Source of the DNA: an uncultured Burkholderiales bacterium | GTDB lineage: Bacteria; Pseudomonadota; Gammaproteobacteria; Burkholderiales; Burkholderiaceae_C | Reading direction: 5' to 3' | Length of the DNA stretch: 13,294 bases | Assembly: GCA_903887655.1 (NCBI GenBank) | Contig: CAISQQ010000045.1 | Location: 1 to 13,294, forward strand | Shown: piece after piece, positions 1-7,077 of the stretch | Numbering within the stretch: position 1 is the stretch's first letter | How the letters are laid out: each line of letters begins with the position of its first letter | Position numbers and translations under genes: made by a program | The notes under the pieces: generated by a model | Seen by the model: the letters and a program-made list of their open reading frames with translations, nothing else | What the model was told of the DNA's origin: nothing | Databases searched by the model: none

Positions 1-1108
1 CTGCATTATTCAAAACGATATCAAGCGCGTGGTGGCCTACTCCACGCTCTCGCAGTTGGGTTACATGACGGTGGCTCTCGGGGTCTCGGCCTATCCGATC
101 GCCATTTTTCACTTGATGACGCACGCGTTTTTCAAGGCCTTGCTGTTTTTGGCGGCTGGCTCCGTCATCATGGGTGTGCACCACAACCAAGATATTCGTT
201 TCATGGGGGGCCTCAAAAAACACATGCCCATCACGTGGATCACTTCTTTGGTGGGCTCTTTGGCATTGATCGGTACGCCTTTTTTCTCTGGTTTTTACTC
301 CAAAGACAGCATCATCGAAGCGGTGTTCGCCTCAGAATTGCCGGGTTCTGGTTTTGCCAAGTGGGCCGTCATGCTGGGCGTTTTTGTCACCGCCTTTTAT
401 TCATTTCGCCTTTATTTCTTGGTCTTTCATGGTGCGGAGCGCTACCACTTGGCGCCCCACGCCGACGATGAACACGCGTCCCACGACGACGGCCACGGTG
501 CGAGCCATGCCGCCCCTTCACCCCATGTGCCTCATGAGTCGCCTTGGGTCGTGACCTTGCCCTTGGTGCTGTTGGCAATTCCTTCGATCTTTATCGGTTA
601 CTTGAGCATCCAGGGCGTGCTCTACAGTGACTTGCTCCAAAGCGCGATCATGGTCCTCAGTGAGCATCACCCCGTCATGCATGAGTTGGCCAGTGAGTTT
701 GAGTCTCCCTGGGCCATGGGACTTGCCGCCTTCACCAGTGCGCCCTTTGCCTTGGCTTTATCGGGGGTGCTCAGTGCTTATTACTGCTACCAGGTCAACC
801 CCAGAGTGCCCGCTTGGGTGGGGCGCCAGCTCTCCTTGGTGGTGCAAGTGCTTGAGCACAAATACTACATGGACTGGTTCAACGAGCAGGTTTTGGCCCG
901 GCTCACTCGGGTTTTGGGTCGCTTTTTATGGCGTGAGGGTGATCAGCGCGTGATCGATGGGTATGTGGTCAATGGATCTTGGCGCCTCATGGCCTTGGCC
1001 TCGGCTCGCATCAAGCCGCTGCAAACGGGTTACCTCTATCACTATGCCTTGGTCATGATCCTGGGTGTATTTTTATTGATGACCTGGTTCGTCTGGATCA
1101 AGCCATGA
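1..1108 (+). CDS. nuoL: NADH-quinone oxidoreductase subunit L, C-terminal part (5' truncated by window)
   Basis: Antiporter-like, proton-translocating membrane subunit of respiratory complex I (NADH to quinone, inner membrane). The reading frame is open from base 2 to the TGA at 1106-1108. The visible 368 residues start CIIQNDIKR, so the gene begins upstream; NuoL is usually just over 600 aa. Seen in order: the conserved discontinuous-helix region (STLSQLGYM), then His and Lys in HAFFKALLFL at visible residues 41 and 45, the family's central proton-path region, then GTPFFSGFYSKD. Several more hydrophobic helices follow, then the C-terminal stretch that in NuoL forms the long lateral helix (KYYMDWFNEQV) and a final membrane segment ending MTWFVWIKP. 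A His/Asp-rich hydrophilic loop lies near 443-543. It is first in the visible nuoLMN run, 46 bp before nuoM. The GTG at 29 is an internal Val codon, not the start. Confidence 0.97.
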   Translation, partial: CIIQNDIKRVVAYSTLSQLGYMTVALGVSAYPIAIFHLMTHAFFKALLFLAAGSVIMGVHHNQDIRFMGGLKKHMPITWITSLVGSLALIGTPFFSGFYSKDSIIEAVFASELPGSGFAKWAVMLGVFVTAFYSFRLYFLVFHGAERYHLAPHADDEHASHDDGHGASHAAPSPHVPHESPWVVTLPLVLLAIPSIFIGYLSIQGVLYSDLLQSAIMVLSEHHPVMHELASEFESPWAMGLAAFTSAPFALALSGVLSAYYCYQVNPRVPAWVGRQLSLVVQVLEHKYYMDWFNEQVLARLTRVLGRFLWREGDQRVIDGYVVNGSWRLMALASARIKPLQTGYLYHYALVMILGVFLLMTWFVWIKP

Positions 1109-1154
1109 TGAGGTCGAGCCACGCAGTTGACAACACAATGAAAGAAAAGAGAAC

Positions 1155-2633
1155 ATGGGACTTTTGAGCCTCTCGATTTGGATACCCATCTTTTTTGGAT
1201 TGGTGTTGTTGGTGCTGGGTCGCGATCAGCACGCCCATGTGGCGAGGTGGGTGGCCTTGATAGGAAGTGTTGTGTCGTTTGTCGTCACCTTGCCACTGCT
1301 GAGCCAGTTCTCCAACACCGTGTTGGGCATGCAATTCGTCGAGCATGTGTCTTGGATTGAGCGCTTCAATGTGTTTTATGCCCTGGGCATTGACGGCCTG
1401 TCCTTGTGGCTCATTGTCCTCACGGCCTTCATGACCGTGATCGTGGTGATTGCCGGCTGGGAGGTGATCACCGAGCGGGTCCACCAATACATGGGGGCAT
1501 TCTTGATTTTGAGTGGCCTCATGATCGGGGTGTTTTGTGCCCAAGACGGCTTGCTCTTTTACGTGTTTTTTGAAGCCACCTTGATTCCCATGTACCTCAT
1601 CATTGGGGTGTGGGGAGGACCTCGAAAAATTTATGCCGCTTTCAAATTCTTCTTGTACACCTTGACGGGTTCGGTGTTGATGCTGGTGGGGTTGATTTAT
1701 TTGTACATTGAGTCGGGGGGCAGTTTTGAGCTGGCGCGTTGGACGGCATTGCCGCTGGAGGCTTCAGTGCAGGACCTGCTCTTTTTTGGCTTCTTTGCCG
1801 CCTTTGCCGTCAAGGTCCCGATGTGGCCTGTGCACACCTGGCTGCCCGATGTTCACGTGGAAGCCCCCACGGGTGGATCGGCCATTTTGGCCGCCATCAT
1901 GCTCAAACTGGGTGCTTATGGCTTTTTGCGATTTTCATTGCCCATCACACCCGATGCAGCCCACCATTGGGCGCCTTGGGTTCTGGGGCTTTCATTGGTC
2001 GCTGTGATTTACGTGGGTCTTGTCGCTTTGGTGCAAGAGGACATGAAAAAGCTCGTGGCGTACTCCTCTGTGGCCCACATGGGTTTTGTGACCCTGGGGA
2101 TCTTCATCTTCACGCCTTTGGGGTTGACCGGTGCCATGGTGCAAATGGTGGCCCACGGTTTTGTCTCTGGCGCCATGTTCTTGTGCATTGGGGTGCTGTA
2201 CGACCGTGTTCACTCACGAGAAATTTCAAGCTACGGAGGGGTCATCAACACGGCCCCTAAGTTCACCGCCTTTGCCATCTTGTTTGCCATGGCCAATTGC
2301 GGTCTGCCCGGGACGGCGGGGTTTGTTGGCGAGTGGATGGTCATCTTGGGTGCTGTTGAGCAATCCTTTTGGCTCGGCATGGGAGCCGCCACGGCCTTGA
2401 TTTTTGGGGCGGCTTACACCTTGTGGATGGTCAAGCGCGTTTACCTGGGGCCCATTGCCAATGAACACGTGAGAGCACTGAGTGACATCAATTCCCGCGA
2501 GTTTTTGATGCTGGCCCTCTTGGCCTTGGCGGTTTTGGCCATGGGGATTGATCCCAAGCCCATGACCGATACGATGGGTGTGTCCGTCAATGAGTTGCTG
2601 CGCTTGGCGTCGCTGAGCAAGTTGGCTCACTGA
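1155..2633 (+). CDS. nuoM: NADH-quinone oxidoreductase subunit M
   Basis: Second antiporter-like proton-pumping subunit of complex I, an integral inner-membrane protein. It is 492 aa, near the family norm (about 500). The key charged residues are visible: Glu140 in FYVFFEATLIPMYLIIG (equivalent to E. coli E144), Lys220 in FAVKVPMWPVHTWLPD (equivalent to K234) and Lys251 in AIMLKLGAYGFLRF (equivalent to K265). The motif KKLVAYSSVAHMGF follows. The whole protein is a chain of hydrophobic helices, about 14 as expected. The ATG at 1155 is preceded by a purine-rich AAAGAAAAGAGA stretch that can serve as ribosome binding site, and it gives the usual short N-terminus leading into helix 1. It lies 46 bp after nuoL and 65 bp before nuoN with no terminator between, so it is co-transcribed. 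No odd residues or truncation seen. Confidence 0.98.
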   Translation: MGLLSLSIWIPIFFGLVLLVLGRDQHAHVARWVALIGSVVSFVVTLPLLSQFSNTVLGMQFVEHVSWIERFNVFYALGIDGLSLWLIVLTAFMTVIVVIAGWEVITERVHQYMGAFLILSGLMIGVFCAQDGLLFYVFFEATLIPMYLIIGVWGGPRKIYAAFKFFLYTLTGSVLMLVGLIYLYIESGGSFELARWTALPLEASVQDLLFFGFFAAFAVKVPMWPVHTWLPDVHVEAPTGGSAILAAIMLKLGAYGFLRFSLPITPDAAHHWAPWVLGLSLVAVIYVGLVALVQEDMKKLVAYSSVAHMGFVTLGIFIFTPLGLTGAMVQMVAHGFVSGAMFLCIGVLYDRVHSREISSYGGVINTAPKFTAFAILFAMANCGLPGTAGFVGEWMVILGAVEQSFWLGMGAATALIFGAAYTLWMVKRVYLGPIANEHVRALSDINSREFLMLALLALAVLAMGIDPKPMTDTMGVSVNELLRLASLSKLAH

Positions 2634-2698
2634 GCGCAGACGAGGCCATGGACTTGAACACACCTACCTTTGACATTCAACCATAAAGAACACGAACG

Positions 2699-4183
2699 AT
2701 GATCGATTCCAGTGATTGGTTCAGCATCAGCCCAGAGATTTTTCTCTTGGTGCTCACTTGCCTGATTTGCTTGGTGGACTTGGGCGTCAAAACACCCAAG
2801 CGGGGTACCACATTCGTTTTGTCCTTGCTCACCTTGCTGGGTGTTGCCTTGATGGAAGGCTATTTGGCCCAAGACGGTGAGGTGAGTTATGGCTTTTCAC
2901 GCATGGTCGTCTTTGACGCCATGGGCCACTGGCTCAAGTGTTTTTCTGCCTTGTCGGTGTTGGTCACCTTGGTGTACGCAAGAGGCTACAGCGCAGACCG
3001 CGGCATGCTGGCCGGTGGGGAGCTCTTTAGCTTGAGTCTGTTTGCGCTATTGGGCATGATGGTCATGATTTCTGGCAACCATTTCTTGGTCCTTTATTTA
3101 GGACTGGAGTTGTTGACCCTTTGCAGCTATGCCTTGGTCGCTTTAAGGCGCGACAGTGCACAAGCGAGCGAAGCGGCGATGAAATATTTTGTGCTGGGCG
3201 CTTTGGCCAGCGGCTTTTTGCTCTACGGCTTGTCGATGCTGTATGGCGCCACGGGCAGTTTGGAGATAGGCACGGTCTTTCACAGCGTGCTGACGGGGCA
3301 GATCAACCACCAAGTGCTGATCTTGGGGCTGGTGTTTGTGGTTTGTGGCTTGGCTTTTAAATTGAGTCTTGTGCCCTTTCACATGTGGGTGCCCGATGTT
3401 TACGAGGGCTCACCCACAGGTGTCACCCTCATGATTGCGGCCGCTCCGAAATTGGCCGCCTTTGCCCTGGTCATTCGACTGCTCGTGAGTGGTTTGTTGC
3501 CACTCGCTCAAGACTGGCAGCAAATGCTCATGGTCCTCAGTGTGTGCTCTTTGCTGGTGGGCAATTTGGCCGCCATTGCACAAACCAATCTCAAACGCAT
3601 GCTCGCTTTTTCCACCATCTCTCAAATGGGTTTTGTGGTGATTGGCCTATTTGCCGGCGTGGTCAATGGTCAGACCTTGCCAGGCGCCAATGCCTACAGC
3701 TCTGCCATGTTTTACACCATCACCTATGTGCTCACCACCTTGGCGGCTTTTGGCGTGATTTTGCTTTTGGCACGCGAAGGCTTTGAGAGCGAGGAAATTG
3801 CCGATTTGGCGGGCCTCAATCAACGCAGTCCGCTCTACGCCGGGGTGATGTCCATTGTGCTGTTTTCCTTGGCGGGAGTGCCTCCCTTGGTGGGCTTTTA
3901 TGCCAAGCTCTCGGTGCTGCAAGCCCTGATGGCGTCTCACATGACGGGATCGGTGCCGCTGGTGGTGTTTGCGCTCATCATGTCCTTGCTCGCCGCTTTT
4001 TACTACATTCGCATCGTCAAGGTGATGTATTTCGATCCGCCCATCACCGCGAGCACCGTTTCAGCGGGCCGAGATGTGAAGTGGATGCTGGGTGTGAACG
4101 GTTTCGCCATTTTGGGTCTGGGATTGTTCCCCGGGGGGTTGATGAGTTTGTGCTCGGAGGCGATTTTAAAATCCCTGGGCTAA
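2699..4183 (+). CDS. nuoN: NADH-quinone oxidoreductase subunit N
   Basis: Third antiporter-like proton-pumping subunit of complex I, inner membrane. It is 494 aa against 485 in E. coli. Diagnostic residues: Glu137 in YLGLELLTLCSYALVAL (equivalent to E133), Lys221 in GLAFKLSLVPFHMWVPD (equivalent to K217) and Lys251 in APKLAAFAL (equivalent to K247). DVYEGSPTGVTL and LKRMLAFSTISQMGFV are classic NuoN blocks, and the rest is hydrophobic helices. ATG 2699 was chosen because the protein then starts MIDSSDWFSISPEIFLLV, the normal start of helix 1. The ribosome binding site is weak (AAAGAAC). An in-frame ATG upstream at 2648 hits TAA after 12 codons and cannot be the start. It is the last nuo gene, and a terminator-like hairpin follows at 4277-4302. 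DUF2818/Nudix genes that I recall after nuoN in related genomes are absent here. Confidence 0.98.
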   Translation: MIDSSDWFSISPEIFLLVLTCLICLVDLGVKTPKRGTTFVLSLLTLLGVALMEGYLAQDGEVSYGFSRMVVFDAMGHWLKCFSALSVLVTLVYARGYSADRGMLAGGELFSLSLFALLGMMVMISGNHFLVLYLGLELLTLCSYALVALRRDSAQASEAAMKYFVLGALASGFLLYGLSMLYGATGSLEIGTVFHSVLTGQINHQVLILGLVFVVCGLAFKLSLVPFHMWVPDVYEGSPTGVTLMIAAAPKLAAFALVIRLLVSGLLPLAQDWQQMLMVLSVCSLLVGNLAAIAQTNLKRMLAFSTISQMGFVVIGLFAGVVNGQTLPGANAYSSAMFYTITYVLTTLAAFGVILLLAREGFESEEIADLAGLNQRSPLYAGVMSIVLFSLAGVPPLVGFYAKLSVLQALMASHMTGSVPLVVFALIMSLLAAFYYIRIVKVMYFDPPITASTVSAGRDVKWMLGVNGFAILGLGLFPGGLMSLCSEAILKSLG

Positions 4184-4276
4184 ATCGCAAAGGACCCGAT
4201 GAATAGGGTGGGCGAGCCTATCTAAAAAGCCGCACCCACGCAAGCCTGGTGGCTCGAGCAAAAAACCCTCATTTTG

Positions 4277-4302
4277 GGCTTGCTATTCAAGCCGCTTTTT
4301 TT
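4277..4302 (+). terminator. Intrinsic terminator candidate after nuoN
   Basis: A perfect 6-bp stem GGCTTG (4277-4282) / CAAGCC (4288-4293) with a 5-nt loop is followed by GC and then seven T (4296-4302). This is a normal rho-independent layout about 95 bp after the nuoN stop, so it probably ends the nuo operon. The stem is short. The T-run lies only 16 nt before the next ATG, so the element also sits where the -35 region of the DUF1178 gene would be. Confidence 0.6.
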
Positions 4303-4306
4303 AGGT

Positions 4307-4318
4307 CATAATTTCGTC
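4307..4318 (+). promoter_or_regulatory. Candidate -10 box directly before the DUF1178 ATG
   Basis: CATAAT (4307-4312) resembles TATAAT. Its expected start point, 6-7 nt downstream, falls on the A of ATG 4319. No Shine-Dalgarno lies between. I see no good -35: the best hexamers at the right spacing match about 3 of 6 bases. A leaderless promoter is possible but rests on weak sequence evidence. Confidence 0.3.
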
Positions 4319-4921
4319 ATGAAAGTACTCGACCTGCATTGTCGCCAAGAGCACCAGTTTGAAGGCTGGTTTGCTTCTGAGGATGATTTCCAAACCCAAA
4401 ATTCTCGTGGCATGATTGAATGCCCCATCTGTGGCGCGCAAGATGTGACCAAAAGCTTGAGTGCGCCCAGACTCAATTTGCTGGCGTCCAAATCTTCTCG
4501 CACCCAAGGCCTCTCGCGTGCTCAATCCCCATTGCCCAGTGGGGGCGGCGCTTTAAGCGACGCTGCCGCCCCTTGCGTGAGTGCCCAGCCCAATGCCCAG
4601 TCCCCTGAGGCCTCCGGTGCGAGAGGGACGGACTTGGTGGTGACTGAGCCCAGCGACGCCGTGGTGGCGAATGCCCACCGACTCGGCGTTCAGCAGCAAC
4701 TCCAGGCCAATTGGCTCAAGGTCGTGCAACAAGTGCTGGCCAATACCGAAGATGTGGGCAGCCAATTTGCGGATGAGGCGAGGAAAATTCATTACGGCGA
4801 GGCCAAGGAGAGAAACATTCGCGGCCAAGTCAGTGTGGATGAATCCATGGCCTTGCTCGATGAGGGCATTCCTGTCGTGCCCCTCATGGTGCCAGCAGCC
4901 CTCAAGGGGTCAGTCCACTAA
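4319..4921 (+). CDS. DUF1178 family protein
   Basis: Member of the DUF1178 family (function unknown), common in alpha- and betaproteobacteria. It has 200 aa, soluble, with no signal peptide or membrane segment. The N-terminus carries the family block MKVLDLHC (Cys8), then FEGWFASEDDF (residues 14-24) and a CPIC pair (Cys35, Cys38) before SLSAPRLNL. The three Cys plus nearby His suggest a small zinc-ribbon-like site (inference). The C-terminal family block FADEARKIHYGEA...RNIRGQ ends in a conserved EGI-PVVPL tail. Between the blocks, residues about 56-118 form a Ser/Ala/Pro/Gln-rich linker that looks longer than usual. ATG 4319 was chosen because it gives the canonical N-terminus; an in-frame TTG at 4274 lies before the terminator hairpin and adds a non-conserved leader. 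No Shine-Dalgarno is visible. It converges with glnS, 85 bp apart. Confidence 0.93.
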   Translation: MKVLDLHCRQEHQFEGWFASEDDFQTQNSRGMIECPICGAQDVTKSLSAPRLNLLASKSSRTQGLSRAQSPLPSGGGALSDAAAPCVSAQPNAQSPEASGARGTDLVVTEPSDAVVANAHRLGVQQQLQANWLKVVQQVLANTEDVGSQFADEARKIHYGEAKERNIRGQVSVDESMALLDEGIPVVPLMVPAALKGSVH

Positions 4922-5006
4922 AGAGGCGCATCGTCTTGTCGCGCTCCAGCGGTTGACACCCTGCATCAAAAGCGCCGAGGTTGAACTGCTGAGGGTTTGG
5001 GTCAGC

Positions 5007-6830
5007 TCAAGGCGCAGCCCAAGAGTCTTTGAGACCTGTGGTCTTGTTAAAGACCAAAGCGTGTGCTTGGCTGTCAATCGGATCTGTGACGAAATACCCA
5101 ATTCTTTCGAATTGGAAAGACTCAGAGGGCTTTGCTTTGATGAGTGAAGGCTCCAGCATGGCGTGGACTTCAGACAAGCTGTTCGGGTTCAAGCTGCTCA
5201 AAAAATCTTGTCCCCCCGCATCAGGCTGGGGCTGAGTGAACAAGCGGTCGTAGATGCGCACAATGGCAGGAATTGCATCGAGGGTGCTCACCCACGTGAT
5301 CACGCCTTTGACTTTGACGGCATTGGCGCCAGGTGTGCCGCTTTTGGTGTCGGGAATGATTCGGGCATTGACTCGCATCACGCGGCCACTGTTGTCGACA
5401 TCAGCGCCCAAACACTCCACCACGTGACCGTATTTCAGTCGCACTTTATTGCCTGGGTAGAGACGGAAAAAACCTTTGGCCGGCTCGCTCTCAAAGTCAC
5501 TGCGCTCAATCCAGAGCTTGGGTGAGAACAAAAAGGCCCTCTCACCCATGTCGGGGTGGTGCGGGTGAGCGGGGGCTCCCACACGCTGCGATTCAATGTC
5601 TCCCATGACCTCAACCCAGTTGGTGAGCACGAGCTCGAGCGGGTCAAGGACCGCCATGGCCCTCGCTGCCTTGCCCTCCAAGTCCTCTCTCAAACACGCC
5701 TCGAGCGTGCCGTAGTCTATCCAGCTGTCACTTTTGGTGACACCAATGCGCTCAATAAAAAGCCGAATACTCTCAGGCGTATAGCCGCGTCGTCTGAGTC
5801 CCACAATGGTGGGCATGCGGGGGTCGTCCCAGCCCGAGACATGGCCTTCTTGCACCAATTGCGCGAGTTTTCTTTTGCTCGTCACCACGTAGGTGAGGTT
5901 TAGCCGTGCAAACTCGATTTGCTTTGGAGGTGGTGAGGACAAGAGGTTGAGCTCGATCAAGCGCGCCAAGAGCCAATCGTAAAACGGGCGTTGGTCCTCA
6001 AACTCGAGCGTGCACAAGCTGTGGGTGATTTGCTCGAGCGCATCCTCAATCGGATGGGCAAAGGTGTACATCGGATAGATGCACCACTGGTCATGGGTGC
6101 GGTGGTGGTGGGCTCTTCGAATGCGGTAAATGGCCGGGTCTCTGAGGTTTAAATTGGGCGAGGCCATGTCAATTTTTGCGCGCAAAACGGCCGAGCCGTC
6201 CTCAAGGAGACCGTCGCGCATGGCTTTGAACCGCAGCAAGTTCTCCTCCACACTTCGGTCCCGATAGGGACTGTTCTTGCCAGGCGTGGTGAAGTCACCG
6301 CGGTGCTCACGCATCTCTTGTGCGCTTTGCTCGTCGACGTAGGCCAAATTCGCTCGTATGAGGGCCACCGCACAGTCGTGCATGAAGTCAAAGTAGTCGC
6401 TCGCTTGAAATAAATGCGAGACCACTTGCCCATTGACCACGCTCTCCCAACCAAAACCCAACCACTTCACGGCATCCAAAATAGAGTCCACATACTCGGT
6501 GTCTTCTTTTTCTGGATTGGTGTCATCAAAGCGCATGTGACACACGCCTTGGTAATCTTGGGCCAGGCCAAAGTTGATGCAAATGCTTTTGGCGTGTCCA
6601 ATGTGCAAGTAACCATTGGGCTCAGGCGGAAAGCGCGTGCGAATGCGCGCGCTGTCCAGGGGCCCCTCGGCTTGATGAGCTCTCCCACCTGGTGAGCCCG
6701 CCCAGTGTCGCCCAGCGTAGCTGCCTTGTGCCAAGTCTTGCTCAATGATTTGTCGCAAAAAATGGCTTGGTTTTTCTAGCGCAGGGGTCTGCCCGTCGTG
6801 TGGCTTGTTGGAGGGAGAAGGTGTGCTCAT
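5007..6830 (-). CDS. glnS: Glutaminyl-tRNA synthetase
   Basis: Class I aminoacyl-tRNA synthetase (cytoplasm) that charges tRNA-Gln with glutamine. It has 607 aa against 554 in E. coli. Seen in order: N-terminal FLRQIIEQDLAQG (24-36), an extra GRHWAGSPGG segment (about 40-63), then RFPPEPNGYLHIGHAKS with the HIGH motif at 76-79 and RFDDTNPEKED. GlnRS-type catalytic-domain blocks follow (GKNSPYRDRSVEENL, RAKIDMASPNLNLRDPAIYRI, WCIYPMYTFAHPIEDALE). The KMSKS-equivalent TSKRKL is at about 317-322, before GWDDPRMPTI. The C-terminal beta-barrel anticodon domain (FFRLYPGNKVRLKYGHV ... FERIGYFVTDP) is complete. GlnRS is preferred over the related GluRS because of MASPNLNLRDP and the C-terminal barrels. 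The ATG at 6830 has no clear Shine-Dalgarno but a TAAAAT box sits just upstream. It is divergent from uppP. Confidence 0.98.
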   Translation of the reverse strand: MSTPSPSNKPHDGQTPALEKPSHFLRQIIEQDLAQGSYAGRHWAGSPGGRAHQAEGPLDSARIRTRFPPEPNGYLHIGHAKSICINFGLAQDYQGVCHMRFDDTNPEKEDTEYVDSILDAVKWLGFGWESVVNGQVVSHLFQASDYFDFMHDCAVALIRANLAYVDEQSAQEMREHRGDFTTPGKNSPYRDRSVEENLLRFKAMRDGLLEDGSAVLRAKIDMASPNLNLRDPAIYRIRRAHHHRTHDQWCIYPMYTFAHPIEDALEQITHSLCTLEFEDQRPFYDWLLARLIELNLLSSPPPKQIEFARLNLTYVVTSKRKLAQLVQEGHVSGWDDPRMPTIVGLRRRGYTPESIRLFIERIGVTKSDSWIDYGTLEACLREDLEGKAARAMAVLDPLELVLTNWVEVMGDIESQRVGAPAHPHHPDMGERAFLFSPKLWIERSDFESEPAKGFFRLYPGNKVRLKYGHVVECLGADVDNSGRVMRVNARIIPDTKSGTPGANAVKVKGVITWVSTLDAIPAIVRIYDRLFTQPQPDAGGQDFLSSLNPNSLSEVHAMLEPSLIKAKPSESFQFERIGYFVTDPIDSQAHALVFNKTTGLKDSWAAP

Positions 6831-6864
6831 GCGCTGATTTTAGGTGCATCAGGAGCGTTTCCAG
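6831..6864 (-). promoter_or_regulatory. Candidate glnS promoter giving a leaderless mRNA
   Basis: Read on the minus strand, TAAAAT occupies 6842-6837 and is followed by CAGCGC and then the glnS ATG. The expected start point therefore falls at or next to the start codon. The best upstream hexamers (CTGGAA or TGGAAA, spacer 15-16) match the -35 consensus only partly. No ribosome binding site fits between. Leaderless expression is an inference. Confidence 0.3.
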
Positions 6865-6941
6865 TGCTCGAGCAAGTCGGTGTGACGTAAATATGACTTT
6901 TTAGTGGCAAAAAAGCATGCTGCGCTTGAGGCAGATCGTGT

Positions 6942-6991
6942 GGGGGGGCGAATGCGGCTGAGGGCCTTGGAGCGCGAGCGCTGGCCCCCCG
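6942..6991. other. GC-rich inverted repeat in the glnS-uppP intergenic region
   Basis: GGGGGGC (6943-6949) pairs perfectly with GCCCCCC (6984-6990), enclosing 34 nt that contain a small AGCG/CGCT hairpin (6971-6982). It lies upstream of the probable uppP promoter, inside the 247-bp divergent gap (6831-7077), which otherwise shows no gene. It may be a DNA cruciform, part of an unannotated transcript, or chance in GC-rich DNA. Confidence 0.35.
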
Positions 6992-7004
6992 AGTGACGCA
7001 TTTT

Positions 7005-7035
7005 TTGACGATAATGTGGGGCTTGAGGGTATAGA
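7005..7035 (+). promoter_or_regulatory. Candidate sigma-70 promoter of uppP
   Basis: TTGACG (7005-7010, 5 of 6 to the -35 consensus) is followed after 19 nt by TATAGA (7030-7035, 4 of 6 to the -10 consensus). The spacer is a little long. Start of transcription would be near 7042, giving a leader of about 36 nt that contains the ribosome binding site at 7065-7070. Context (divergent gap, right distance) supports it. Confidence 0.45.
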
Positions 7036-7064
7036 GCCTTCACCCATGCCTGGTTTTGGGCGTT

Positions 7065-7070
7065 GAAGGA
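7065..7070 (+). promoter_or_regulatory. Ribosome binding site fixing the uppP GTG start
   Basis: GAAGGA lies 7 nt before GTG 7078, an ideal Shine-Dalgarno spacing. The alternative TTG at 7063 overlaps this site and has no such element ahead of it, so the GTG start is favoured. Confidence 0.7.
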
Positions 7071-7077
7071 CCGCATT

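Noticed and set aside
2648..2686. A 12-codon ORF starting ATG between nuoM and nuoN, possible leader peptide
   Set aside because: Too short to support, no clear ribosome binding site and no attenuator-like structure beside it.
651..3542. Fifteen-base identical stretch TCATGGTCCTCAGTG in nuoL (near 649) and nuoN (near 3528)
   Set aside because: Both copies encode part of ordinary membrane helices in the same frame (MVLS) and there is no flanking repeat, so it is probably chance or codon preference.
4922..5006. Bidirectional terminator between DUF1178 and glnS
   Set aside because: Only a 5-bp GCTGA/TCAGC hairpin (4988-5006) with no adjacent T-run on either strand; too weak to call.
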